A stretch of 64,000 nucleotides of DNA from Streptomyces sp. NBC_01497 (GTDB lineage: Bacteria > Actinomycetota > Actinomycetes > Streptomycetales > Streptomycetaceae), in contig NZ_CP109427.1 of assembly GCF_036250695.1 (NCBI RefSeq), positions 620,001 to 684,000 of the forward strand. The letters are read 5' to 3'. Under the pieces are notes generated by a model that saw only the letters and a program-made list of their open reading frames with translations, made no database searches and was not told the DNA's origin. The number at the start of each line of letters is the position of its first letter. The stretch's first letter is position 1. Made by a program: the position numbers and the translations under genes. Positions 16,275-24,931 of this stretch are shown piece by piece.

Positions 16275-17425
16275 GCCTGCGTGACATCGTCGTCGTGGGC
16301 GCGTCCGCCGCCGGGAACACCGCGGCCCTCACCCTCCGCCGGGAGGGGTTCGACGGCCGCATCACCGTAGTGGGCGCCGAGGACCGGATGCCCTACGACC
16401 GGCCCCCGCTGTCGAAGCAGGTACTGGACGGACGGTGGGCGCCGGAGCGCGTCGTGCTGCCCGCCGCGCCGGACGTGACGTGGCGTCTCGGCGTGCCCGC
16501 CGGGGCCCTGGATATCGCCGGGCGGGCGCTCACCCTCACTGACGGCGCCCGCCTGCCGTACGACGGGCTGGTTCTCGCCACCGGCGTGGCGCCTCGACCG
16601 CTGCCGTACGGGCACGATCTGGCGGGCGTGCATCTGCTGCGGACCGCCGATGACGCGCTGGCGCTGCGCGAGGGCCTGCTCTCGGCGGCGTCCGTGGTGG
16701 TGGTCGGCGCCGGGTTCCTCGGAGCCGAGACGGCGGCGGTGGCGCGGACGCTGGGACTGGACGTGACCCTGGTCGACCCGCTGCCCGCCCCCATGGTGCG
16801 CCAGTTCGGGCCGCGCGTCGGTGCTCTGCTCGCCGACCTGCACCGGGCACACGGGGTCGCGGTCCGGATGGGCACCGGCGTCACCGCGCTGCACGGCACC
16901 GACGGACGGGTCACCGGGGTGGGGCTGACGGACGGCCCTGCCGTGGCCGCCGACGTGGTCCTCGTGGCGATCGGCTCCGTGCCCGCGACGGACTGGCTCA
17001 CGGACAGCGGTCTGTCACTGACGAACGGAGTGGACTGCGACGATCTCTGCCGGGCCGCCCCCGGCGTGGTCGCGGCCGGCGACGTGGCGAGTTGGCCGCA
17101 CCCGGAGCTGGGGGGCCGGCGGTTGCGGGTCGAGCACCGGATGAACGCCACCGAGCAGGCCGTCGCCGCCGCGCGGACGCTCCTGGGAAAGGGCACGCCG
17201 TACGCGCCGGTGCCGTACTTCTGGACCGATCAGTACGACGTGAAGCTGCAGGCGTACGGCAGCTGGACGCAGGACGCTGCTCTCGCCGTCGTCGAAGGCT
17301 CCCCGCAGGAGGGCAGGTTCGCGGCGGTGTACCACGAGAAGGGGATCGTCACGGGCGTCCTCGGGTGGAACATGCCGCGCGCCACCCGGCAGTTGCGCGC
17401 GTCGCTGGGGACTCCCGCGCCCTGA
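16271..17425 (+). CDS. FAD-dependent ferredoxin reductase-like oxidoreductase
   Basis: 384 residues. The FAD-binding motif VVVGASAAGNTAA is at the N-terminus, followed by the family signature DRPPLSKQVL. The NAD(P)-binding GAGFLGAETA sits mid-protein, and the second FAD motif is GVVAAGDVASW. This is the rubredoxin/putidaredoxin reductase group that passes electrons from NAD(P)H to a ferredoxin, often for a cytochrome P450. No P450 or ferredoxin gene is nearby. The GTG start overlaps the preceding small ORF. Confidence 0.85.
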   Translation: MSLRDIVVVGASAAGNTAALTLRREGFDGRITVVGAEDRMPYDRPPLSKQVLDGRWAPERVVLPAAPDVTWRLGVPAGALDIAGRALTLTDGARLPYDGLVLATGVAPRPLPYGHDLAGVHLLRTADDALALREGLLSAASVVVVGAGFLGAETAAVARTLGLDVTLVDPLPAPMVRQFGPRVGALLADLHRAHGVAVRMGTGVTALHGTDGRVTGVGLTDGPAVAADVVLVAIGSVPATDWLTDSGLSLTNGVDCDDLCRAAPGVVAAGDVASWPHPELGGRRLRVEHRMNATEQAVAAARTLLGKGTPYAPVPYFWTDQYDVKLQAYGSWTQDAALAVVEGSPQEGRFAAVYHEKGIVTGVLGWNMPRATRQLRASLGTPAP

Positions 17426-17869
17426 CACCCTCGCCGGGCGAATCCCCGCCACCCCTCGGCCGGAGTACGGACGGGCCGCCGGGCCCCAGTCCGGCGCGGC
17501 GGCTCCGCCGGGCCCCGGTCCGGCGCTGCCCGGCGCGCGGGACGCAGGCCTCCAGGGTGGCCGCCCGGCCTCGTCCTGCCCGTGGTGACGCCGCCCCGCC
17601 GCTGAGGCGGCCTCAGCCACCGGGCAGGGGCGCCGGACCTCCGGGGCGCCGCACCCCACCTGCGCCGGAACACCCCTTCTCTGCATGGCCGGCGCGCGGC
17701 GTCAAGTACGCACCCAACTGTGGGACACAGTTCACATTCCATTGACGGACAGTGAAACGCGAACGCAACATGTGGGAAACCACTCCTCCTGCGGGCGGCG
17801 GCCGATGCCGCAACTGTAAACGTTTTCAGTCCGCATGGAGGCGACCTGTTGATCTGCGAAGGGGCGATC
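17426..17869. other. Intergenic region with direct repeat and operator
   Basis: Two 22-bp direct repeats (17476-17497 and 17505-17526) share CCGCCGGGCCCC and GTCCGGCGC and differ at one base. The right part is less GC-rich, with a TTGACG at 17737-17742 as a possible -35. It ends with the LacI-type operator at 17815-17828. Confidence 0.5.
17815..17828. promoter_or_regulatory. LacI-family operator
   Basis: TGTAAACGTTTTCA has a perfect AAACGTTT core (17818-17825) with the central CG typical of LacI/GalR-family sites. It lies 42 bp before the ATG of the LacI gene, so autoregulation of the whole operon is likely. Confidence 0.75.
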
Positions 17870-19063
17870 ATGACGAGTTCGGGCGGGCCACCGACCGTGG
17901 AGACCATCGCCGCGGCAGCGGGGGTCTCGATCGCCTCCGTATCCCGCGTTCTCAATGGTCACGGGGCTCGCCCCGACACCGTACGACGGGTCGAGCAGGC
18001 CGCCGCGGAACTCGGCTACGTGCCCAACAAGGTGGCCAGGTCGCTCAAGGGGGGCCGGACCCGGCAACTCACCTTCGCCATGCCGGACATCGGCAACCCG
18101 GCCTACGTCTCGATGGTGCGCCAGATACAGGCGGTGACCAAACCGCTGGGATACCGGCTGCTGCTGCACTCCACGGATGCCGTCGCGAAGGACGAACTGG
18201 ACGTGGTGCGCAGCCTCGCCGACCGCACCAGCGACGGGCTGATCATCTGCCCGATCCGGGTCACCGAGGAGCATCTGGCCGCGCTGACCACGGCGTCGGG
18301 ACCCGTCGTCGTGATCGGTTCACTGCCGCAGGGGGCACGCGTCGACAGCGTGCGGGCGGACTCGGTGTCCGGAGCGGTGCTGGCGGTGCGCCATCTGGTG
18401 GCTCTCGGCCGGCGCAGGATCGCCTTCGTCAACGGCCCCGCCGACACCGTGCCCGGCGCCAACCGCGCCGCCGGTTACCGCACCGCGCTCGCGGCGGCGG
18501 GACTCGCGGTGAACGAGGCGCTCACCGTCACGACCGACTTCTCCGTGGAGGCGGGCGCCGCGGCGGCACACCGCCTGCTCGACGCCGGCCTCGGCATCGA
18601 CAGCGTCTTCTGCGCCAACGACCAGCTGGCGCTGGGCGCGGCGCACGCCGCGCAGGACCGGGGCCTGCGCATCCCCGAGGACCTCGCGGTCGTCGGGATG
18701 GACGACAGCGAGCTGGCCCGCGCCGGCCACCCCGCGCTGACGAGCGTCGACCTCGGCTCCGGCGAACGCGGGCGGCTCGCCGCCCAGATGCTGGTCGCCC
18801 GGCTGGAGGGCGGCGCGCCCGCGACCGGTTCGGGGGACGCTGCGGGGGTCGGGCGGGTGACCGTCGCACCCCGGCTGGTGGTCCGCGCCTCCACCGGGGG
18901 GGCCGGGGCGGCCTCGGCGGACGCCGGGACCCGCGGCGACCGCGCGGCCCGCTGCGTACCCGCCGGGCCCGGGCACTCGGGAGCCCGCACGGGGGCGCCC
19001 CCCACGGCGGCACGGGAGCGGACACCGGACGCGTCCACCGCCTGCGCGGGGAGCACCATATGA
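17870..19063 (+). CDS. LacI-family transcriptional regulator
   Basis: 397 residues. The N-terminal helix-turn-helix VETIAAAAGVSIASVSRVLNG and hinge region SLKGGRTRQL are followed by a periplasmic-binding-protein-like ligand domain with FCANDQLALGA and VVGMDDSELAR. The ATG at 17870 follows GAAGGGG; an in-frame TTG at 17849 follows GGAGG and is an alternative. The protein ends about 60 residues later than usual, with a Gly/Ala/Arg-rich tail. The stop overlaps the first permease gene (ATGA), tying regulator and transporter into one transcript. Confidence 0.9.
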   Translation: MTSSGGPPTVETIAAAAGVSIASVSRVLNGHGARPDTVRRVEQAAAELGYVPNKVARSLKGGRTRQLTFAMPDIGNPAYVSMVRQIQAVTKPLGYRLLLHSTDAVAKDELDVVRSLADRTSDGLIICPIRVTEEHLAALTTASGPVVVIGSLPQGARVDSVRADSVSGAVLAVRHLVALGRRRIAFVNGPADTVPGANRAAGYRTALAAAGLAVNEALTVTTDFSVEAGAAAAHRLLDAGLGIDSVFCANDQLALGAAHAAQDRGLRIPEDLAVVGMDDSELARAGHPALTSVDLGSGERGRLAAQMLVARLEGGAPATGSGDAAGVGRVTVAPRLVVRASTGGAGAASADAGTRGDRAARCVPAGPGHSGARTGAPPTAARERTPDASTACAGSTI

Positions 19064-20013
19064 GCGCGCAGCTCGCCACGCGCCCCACGGACGGCACCGG
19101 TCCGCCGAGGCCCCGCACCCCCGCCGCCCGGCGCAGGATGCTCGGCCTGGAGCGGGACGCCTGGTTCCTGCTGCTGCCCGCGCTGATCCCCGTCCTCGTA
19201 CTGAGCGTCGGCCCGCTGCTGTACGGTCTCGGGCTGGCGTTCACCGACGCGCAGTCCGGGGTGACGCGCTCCACGTCCTTCACCGGCCTGCGCAACCTCG
19301 CGGACCTCCGGCTCGACTCGCTGTTCTGGCAGTCCTTCAAGATCGGCATCATCTGGGCGGTCTGCGTGACGGCCCTGCAGTTCCTGCTGTCCATGGGGCT
19401 CGCCTCCCTGCTCAACCAGAACCTGCGCTTCCGCTGGCTGACCCGCACGCTCGTCCTGGTGCCCTGGGCGATGCCGGAGGTCGTCGTCGGCATCATGTGG
19501 CGGCTGGTCTACAACCCGGACTCCGGCATCCTCAACAGCACCCTGCGCGACCTGCACCTGACGTCGGGGAACATCGACTGGCTCTCCAGCCTCACCCTGG
19601 CACTGCCCGCGGTGATCGTGGTGGGTGTGTGGGCCAAGATGCCGCAGACCACGGTGGTGCTGCTGGCGGGTCTCCAGAACGTACCGGCGGAACTGCACGA
19701 GGCGGCCGCGCTCGACGGAGCGGGGTTCTGGCGCCGCTTCACGGCGGTGACCTGGCCCGCGATGAAACCGGTCGTCCTGTCCATCACGGCGCTCGACTTC
19801 ATCTGGAACTTCAACTCGTTCGGTCTGGTCTACGTGCTCACCAACGGCGGGCCCGGCGGCAAGACCCGGCTGCCCACCCTCTTCGCCTATCAAGAGGCCT
19901 TTCAGTACGGGCAGTTCGGCTACGCCGCCGCGATGGGCCTGGTGATGGTCGCGGTGATCGCCGTCCTGCTGACCGTGTTCCTGCGCAACCGTCTCAAGGA
20001 GGCAGACCAGTGA
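19060..20013 (+). CDS. CUT1 sugar ABC transporter permease (MalF-like)
   Basis: 317 residues with six predicted helices after a basic N-terminus. The conserved coupling segment ELHEAAALDGAGFWRRF is the EAA motif of MalF-type permeases. FNSFGLVYVLTNGGPGGKT near the C-terminus is a standard CUT1 block. Overlaps LacI (ATGA) and the second permease (GTGA). Together with the next two products it would import an oligosaccharide or glycoside. No dedicated ATPase gene is in the operon, as is common in Streptomyces, where MsiK serves many importers. Confidence 0.9.
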   Translation: MSAQLATRPTDGTGPPRPRTPAARRRMLGLERDAWFLLLPALIPVLVLSVGPLLYGLGLAFTDAQSGVTRSTSFTGLRNLADLRLDSLFWQSFKIGIIWAVCVTALQFLLSMGLASLLNQNLRFRWLTRTLVLVPWAMPEVVVGIMWRLVYNPDSGILNSTLRDLHLTSGNIDWLSSLTLALPAVIVVGVWAKMPQTTVVLLAGLQNVPAELHEAAALDGAGFWRRFTAVTWPAMKPVVLSITALDFIWNFNSFGLVYVLTNGGPGGKTRLPTLFAYQEAFQYGQFGYAAAMGLVMVAVIAVLLTVFLRNRLKEADQ

Positions 20014-20924
20014 GCAGCACCGCAGCCCCCTTGCGGGACACGCCCGCGAAGGCGCCCGGGAAGACCCGGCCCGTCCGCTCCTCGCGCCGCCGCGGCCGCC
20101 GTGCCGCCGGCCGCGCGGGACAGTACCTGGCGCTCCTGTGCTACGTCGTGTTCCTGGCTTTCCCCCTGCTGTGGCTGCTCTCGACGGCGTTCAAGTCGCC
20201 GCAGGAGCTGGGGTCCGTCGACCCGACCTGGCTGCCGCACCACCCGACCCTCGGCAACTTCCGCACCGCGATCGACGAGCAGCCGCTGCTGCGCTCGGCG
20301 CTCAACAGCCTGCTCGTCTCCGTGGTCACGGCCGTGGTGTCAGTGGCGGTCGCGGTGCCCGCCGCGTACGTGATGGTGCGCTTCCGCTCGGCCGTCAGCA
20401 GGCTCGGCACGGGCTGGGTGCTGGTCAGCCAGATGTTCCCGTTCGTGCTGGTCATCATCCCGCTGTTCCTGGTGCTGAAGAACCTGCACCTCGTGGACTC
20501 GCTGCCCGGCCTCGTCATCGTGTACGTGGTGTGGAACCTGCCGTTCGCGCTGTGGATGCTCCAGGGGTACGTGAAGGCGGTGCCGGTCTCGCTGGAGGAA
20601 GCGGCCTCGATCGACGGCTGCGGGCGGCTGCGCACCCTGCGCAGTGTGGTCCTGCCCCTGCTGATGCCGGGACTCGTGGCCACGCTGATGTTCTCCTTCG
20701 TCACCGCGTGGAACGAGTTCTTCTTCGCCCTGGTCCTGCTCAAATCTCCCGAGAAGCAGACGATGTCCGTGATCCTCACCCACTTCCTGGGCGCGGAGGG
20801 CGCGGCCGACCTCGGTCCGCTGGCCGCCGCGTCCGTGCTCGCCACCGTACCGAGCCTGCTGTTCTTCGCGTTCCTCCAAAAGCGCCTGGTGAGCGGCGCG
20901 ATGACCGGGGCGGTGAAGGGCTGA
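20010..20924 (+). CDS. CUT1 sugar ABC transporter permease (MalG-like)
   Basis: 304 residues with a basic leader and six helices. The EAA motif reads SLEEAASIDGCGRLRTL, and the late AWNEFFFALVLL is diagnostic of MalG-type permeases. The GTG start overlaps the preceding stop, and CAAGGAGGCAG upstream serves as the ribosome site. The stop overlaps the binding-protein start by one base. Confidence 0.9.
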   Translation: MSSTAAPLRDTPAKAPGKTRPVRSSRRRGRRAAGRAGQYLALLCYVVFLAFPLLWLLSTAFKSPQELGSVDPTWLPHHPTLGNFRTAIDEQPLLRSALNSLLVSVVTAVVSVAVAVPAAYVMVRFRSAVSRLGTGWVLVSQMFPFVLVIIPLFLVLKNLHLVDSLPGLVIVYVVWNLPFALWMLQGYVKAVPVSLEEAASIDGCGRLRTLRSVVLPLLMPGLVATLMFSFVTAWNEFFFALVLLKSPEKQTMSVILTHFLGAEGAADLGPLAAASVLATVPSLLFFAFLQKRLVSGAMTGAVKG

Positions 20925-22240
20925 TGCGCCGCCGTACGCTGCTGGCGGGCGCGGCCGCGACCGCCGCCGCCGCCTCGTCGTCGCTCCTCGCGGGCTGTGG
21001 TGCCGACAGCTCCGGCGTTCCGACGCTGGACTTCCTCTCGCTCGCCTGGCAGAAGGAGTCGCTGGCCGCCAACAAGGCCCTGGTGGCCCAGTGGAACAGG
21101 GACCACCCCGAGGTCCGGGTGCGGTACGTCCAGGGCAGTTGGGACAACGTCCACGACCAGCTCCTCACCTCCTTCGAGGGGGGCGCGGCGCCGGACATCA
21201 TCCACGACGAGGCCATCGACCTCACGGACTTCGGCTACGGCGGCTACCTCGCCGACCTCACCGGCCTGATCCCGGCGGACCTCCGCCGCCGCATCCCCGA
21301 TTCGGCGTGGGCGACATCGCGGTTCAAGGGAGGCCTGTACGGGGTGCCGTTCCTGCAGGAGCCCTGGGTGCTGATCGCCAACCGGTCCCTGTTGCAGAAA
21401 GCCGGAATCGCCCTGCCGACCGTCGAACGACCCTGGAACTGGGGGGAGTTCGAGGAGGCGACGAAGGAACTCACCCGCCGCGGAAGTGGACGGGCCGAGC
21501 GGTTCGGCACCGCCTGGGCGATGAACGCGCCGGTCAACGCGACGGTGAACCTGTCCATGGGCAACGGCGGCCGGGTCCTCTACAAGCGAGCGGACGGCAC
21601 ACCGGAGGTGCGTTTCGACGCCGCGGACTCCGCGTTCGCCGAACTCATCCACCGGCAGGTCAACACCGACCGCACCGCCGCGCCGAGCGCGCTCGGCATG
21701 GGCGGCGGCGACACCCTGCCGGGCTTCTTCGCGGGACGGTACGCACTGCTCCCGCTGGGTTTCTCCTACCGCCAGCAGGTACAGCAGCAGGCGCCGGACC
21801 ACTTCGACTGGGTGACACTGCCCCTGCCCACCGGCCGGGGGACGACGGACGGCGGGCGCGCCCAAGGAGTGAGCCCGCAGACCCTGTCGGTGTCGAAGTC
21901 GTGCGCGCATCCCCGGGAGGCCGCCGCCTTCATCGCCTTCATGACGCAGAACGCGCACCTCGTCGAACTGGCCCGCGGCGACTGGCTCGTGCCGACCGGG
22001 GACGCCGCGCTGCGCGCCCCGTCGATCACCACCGCCAAGGACGGCTGGTCGACCGGAGTCGCCGTGGCGAGCCACCTGACGGCCTCGCCGGTGCTCGGGA
22101 TGCGGGGCTACCCCGAGTGGAAGGACAAGATAGCCACGCCCGCCCTCCAGCAGTACTACAGCGGCGGCACCGACCTCGACGGGCTGCGCAGCCGGCTCGT
22201 CCGCGACGGCAACCGCATCTTCGACCGCTACCGGGACTGA
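20924..22240 (+). CDS. CUT1 ABC transporter sugar-binding lipoprotein
   Basis: 438 residues. The signal peptide starts MRRRTLLAGAAAT and ends with lipobox LLAGC; the double arginine followed by a hydrophobic run also allows Tat export. The mature protein has LVAQWNRDHPEVRVRYVQG and GGAAPDIIHDEA, typical of family 1 solute-binding proteins. FAGRYALLPLGF and the Trp-rich GWSTGVAVASH are common in sugar-binding members. It is the last transporter gene and is followed by a strong hairpin before the enzyme genes. Confidence 0.9.
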   Translation: MRRRTLLAGAAATAAAASSSLLAGCGADSSGVPTLDFLSLAWQKESLAANKALVAQWNRDHPEVRVRYVQGSWDNVHDQLLTSFEGGAAPDIIHDEAIDLTDFGYGGYLADLTGLIPADLRRRIPDSAWATSRFKGGLYGVPFLQEPWVLIANRSLLQKAGIALPTVERPWNWGEFEEATKELTRRGSGRAERFGTAWAMNAPVNATVNLSMGNGGRVLYKRADGTPEVRFDAADSAFAELIHRQVNTDRTAAPSALGMGGGDTLPGFFAGRYALLPLGFSYRQQVQQQAPDHFDWVTLPLPTGRGTTDGGRAQGVSPQTLSVSKSCAHPREAAAFIAFMTQNAHLVELARGDWLVPTGDAALRAPSITTAKDGWSTGVAVASHLTASPVLGMRGYPEWKDKIATPALQQYYSGGTDLDGLRSRLVRDGNRIFDRYRD

Positions 22241-22241
22241 C

Positions 22242-22279
22242 GCGCCGGCGGCCGGGGACGACCCCCCGGCCGCCGGCGC
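22242..22279 (+). terminator. Intra-operon hairpin between transporter and enzyme genes
   Basis: Perfect 16-bp stem: GCGCCGGCGGCCGGGG (22242-22257) pairs with 22264-22279, with a 6-nt loop. It begins 1 bp after the binding-protein stop and lies 61 bp before the first ARH gene. It could stabilise the upstream mRNA end or reduce downstream expression. Confidence 0.75.
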
Positions 22280-22340
22280 CCCACCCCGAGGTCACCGCCA
22301 CGAACCACTCAGCACCACCACGCACCAGGAACGGCACGGC

Positions 22341-23504
22341 ATGAGCGCACCCTCCGCCTCCCCCACCCTCTGTGACTCCTCCCCCACCCCTCGCGATCCA
22401 TCGCCCGCCCCCGCCACATCCGGTTCCTCACCCTTCACCCCGCCCGACCGGGGACCGCGCCTTCCGCCGCCCGCGCCGGGCAGCGCCCGCGACCGGGCCC
22501 GCGGCGCTCTGACCGGGCTCGCCGTCGGCGACGCGCTCGGCGCACCGGCGGAGAACATGAAGCCTTCCCAGATCAGGGAACGCTGGGGCCGTATCGAGGA
22601 CTTCGTCTCGGACGACCCCGCGGGCACCGACGACACCGAGTACGCGATCCTGTCCGGGCTGCTGCTCGCCCGACACGGCTCCGCGCTCACCGTCGGCGAT
22701 GTGGAGGCCGCCTGGCACGTGTGGATCGCGGACATCAACGAAGGCGCCTTCCGGGGGGCGGGCTTCAGCGAGCGCGGCACCCTGGAGAACCTGCGCAGGG
22801 GCCTCGCCGCTCCCATCACCGCCCAGCACCGGCACGCCTGGAGCGACGGCCTCGTGATGCGCGCCGCGCCGTTCGGTGTGTTCGCGGCGGGCCGGCCCGC
22901 GGAGGCGGCCCGGCTCGTCGCCATCGACGGCACGGTCAGCCACGAGGGCGAGGGCATCTACGGCGGCCAGGCCGTCGCGGCGGGTGTGGCCGCGGCGATG
23001 GGCGGCGGTGACGGCACGGCCGTGATCACCGCGGCCCTCTCGGTGGTGCCGGAGGACTCGTGGACCTCGCGTTCGCTGCGGCGCGCCGTCACCGCGGCGC
23101 GCCGGCTGCGGCGCGATCCGTCACTGAGCAGGCTGGACCGGGAACGGGCGCTCAGGAGCACGGTCGTCATCGGCGGCTACCCGTGGACCGACCTGGCGCC
23201 CGAGGCCGTCGGCCTGGCGTTCGGCGCGTTCGCCCTCGCGGGCGGCGACTTCGCCGCGTCCGTGCTGGGCGCGGTGAACATGGGGCGGGACGCGGACACG
23301 ACAGCAGCCGTGGCCGGGGCCCTCGCCGGCGCGCTCGGCGGGTTCGGCGCGATCCCGGAGCGCTGGTCGTCGGCGGTACGCCCGGTGCGCGGCTCCTGCC
23401 TGCCCGCCATGGCGGGTCATCACGTACGCGACGTCGCGGACCTCCTTGCGCCCGACGGCGACGGGGACCGGATGCCGGGCCACGGCGGGCGGGCCGCCTC
23501 ATGA
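22341..23504 (+). CDS. ADP-ribosylglycohydrolase family protein 1
   Basis: 387 residues with a 45-residue Ser/Pro-rich leader. The ARH/DraG metal-site motifs are intact: GDALG (63-67), TDDT (96-99) and GRDADT (315-320). In characterised members these bind two magnesium ions and the ribose, and the enzyme hydrolyses an N- or O-glycosidic bond to the C1 of ribose. The start ATG at 22341 has AGGAA upstream. It is the first of four consecutive ARH genes, and its stop overlaps the next start (ATGA). True substrate unknown; hydrolysis of a ribosyl compound brought in by the upstream importer is the working idea. Confidence 0.85.
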   Translation: MSAPSASPTLCDSSPTPRDPSPAPATSGSSPFTPPDRGPRLPPPAPGSARDRARGALTGLAVGDALGAPAENMKPSQIRERWGRIEDFVSDDPAGTDDTEYAILSGLLLARHGSALTVGDVEAAWHVWIADINEGAFRGAGFSERGTLENLRRGLAAPITAQHRHAWSDGLVMRAAPFGVFAAGRPAEAARLVAIDGTVSHEGEGIYGGQAVAAGVAAAMGGGDGTAVITAALSVVPEDSWTSRSLRRAVTAARRLRRDPSLSRLDRERALRSTVVIGGYPWTDLAPEAVGLAFGAFALAGGDFAASVLGAVNMGRDADTTAAVAGALAGALGGFGAIPERWSSAVRPVRGSCLPAMAGHHVRDVADLLAPDGDGDRMPGHGGRAAS

Positions 23505-24931
23505 GCGCCGCCGCACCCCGGGCGCAGGGGACCACCGCCACCGCCTCGGTCCCCGGCGCCTTCGGCGAAGGGCCCGAGGCCACGCCGCGCGACCGGGTCG
23601 CGGGGATGCTGCTGGGTCTGGCGGCCGGAGACGCGGCCGGCTGGCCCGCGGCACGCCACCGGGCCGCGCGGATGCCCGAGTGGACACGCCGTCTCACCCG
23701 CGAACTCGACACGTTCGCCGAACAGAACGAGACGACCACGCTGCCCGTGCCCATCGCGCTCAACCAGCCGCCGGAACCGCTGCGGCTCGGCCCGTCCGAC
23801 GACGCCGAGTGGGCCGCCCACACCGCCCTGGCCGTGCTCGCCTCGCGCGGCGGGCAACTCGGCGACCAGAGCCGGGACCGGCGAGTCCGCGCCGCCGTCG
23901 ACCTGGCGTGGATGTCACTCGCCTCGGAGATCTCCTCGGCGGCGGCCCGCGCGCCCGAGGTGGAGTCCGCGATCATCCCGCTGCGCGCCCGGATCTCCGT
24001 ACGGGCCGGGCTCGGCAATCTCGCGACCGGCCTTCGGCCGCCCGCGACCGGTCACGACAACCCGCACTTCTTCGACGACGCGGCCTGCGTGCGTGCCTGT
24101 GTACTCGCCGTCGTCCATCCGGGCGACCCGGCGGCGGCAGCGGACCTCGCGGAGTTCGACGCCCGGTACACCCAGGACGGCGACGGCGTGCACGGCGCCC
24201 GGGCGATGGCCGCCGCGGTCGCGCTGGCGCTCGCCGGGGCGGACCCCGAGACGTGTGTCGAGGGCGCGCTCGCCGAACTCCCGGCCGGTTCGGAGATCGC
24301 CCGCAACGCCGCGCACGCCGTGTCGCTGGCCCGTGCGGGCGACCGGGGCGCGCCGGGCCGGGCGTTCGGCCTGATCCCGCTGCTCGAACACCAGATCATC
24401 GACCACGTGTACAGCTACGGCATCGCCGCGGCCGAGACGGTGCCGGCCGCGCTCGCCCTGCTGATCGCCTCGGACGGGGCGGTCGTGGAGGCCGTGCCCG
24501 CCGCCGCGTGCATGTCACGGGTGGCGGACTCGGCACCCGCGCTGGCCGGTGCCCTCGCGGGCGCCGTCGGCGGTGCGGGCGCACTGCCCGCGGCCTGGCG
24601 CGACACCTGCCGCATCCTCGCGGGGTGTGCGCTGCCGCGCCTGGCCGGGTACGACCTCGTCGACCTGGCGGACCAGCTCACCGCGGCGGCGCCGACGGCC
24701 GTCCCGTACACGCCGGGGTCACGGTTCGCGGACGCGTCCCCAGGCGTCGCCGTCGCCGCCGGGCGTAGCGGTTCGCCGGGCCGCACCGAGCCGGAGGGTC
24801 CCTTCCCTCACACGGGCCCCACCGCGCTCGCCGGCCCGGCCGGCCCTCTCCAACCCACCTCTCCCACGGGCCGCGTGGACCACACCGCGCGCCCCCCGCA
24901 CACCGCCACGGAAGGACCCCACGCCCCATGA
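23501..24931 (+). CDS. ADP-ribosylglycohydrolase family protein 2, degenerate metal site
   Basis: 476 residues. The ARH fold is recognisable, but the motifs are altered. GDALG is GDAAG (43-47). TDDT is SDDA (99-102). The C-terminal GRDxDT is SRVADS (339-344), so Val341 replaces the first metal-binding aspartate. The last 55 residues are a Pro/Thr/Gly-rich tail absent from the siblings. A partner or regulatory pseudo-enzyme is a reasonable possibility, since it is embedded with ATGA overlaps on both sides and shows no frameshift. Confidence 0.8.
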   Translation: MSAAAPRAQGTTATASVPGAFGEGPEATPRDRVAGMLLGLAAGDAAGWPAARHRAARMPEWTRRLTRELDTFAEQNETTTLPVPIALNQPPEPLRLGPSDDAEWAAHTALAVLASRGGQLGDQSRDRRVRAAVDLAWMSLASEISSAAARAPEVESAIIPLRARISVRAGLGNLATGLRPPATGHDNPHFFDDAACVRACVLAVVHPGDPAAAADLAEFDARYTQDGDGVHGARAMAAAVALALAGADPETCVEGALAELPAGSEIARNAAHAVSLARAGDRGAPGRAFGLIPLLEHQIIDHVYSYGIAAAETVPAALALLIASDGAVVEAVPAAACMSRVADSAPALAGALAGAVGGAGALPAAWRDTCRILAGCALPRLAGYDLVDLADQLTAAAPTAVPYTPGSRFADASPGVAVAAGRSGSPGRTEPEGPFPHTGPTALAGPAGPLQPTSPTGRVDHTARPPHTATEGPHAP

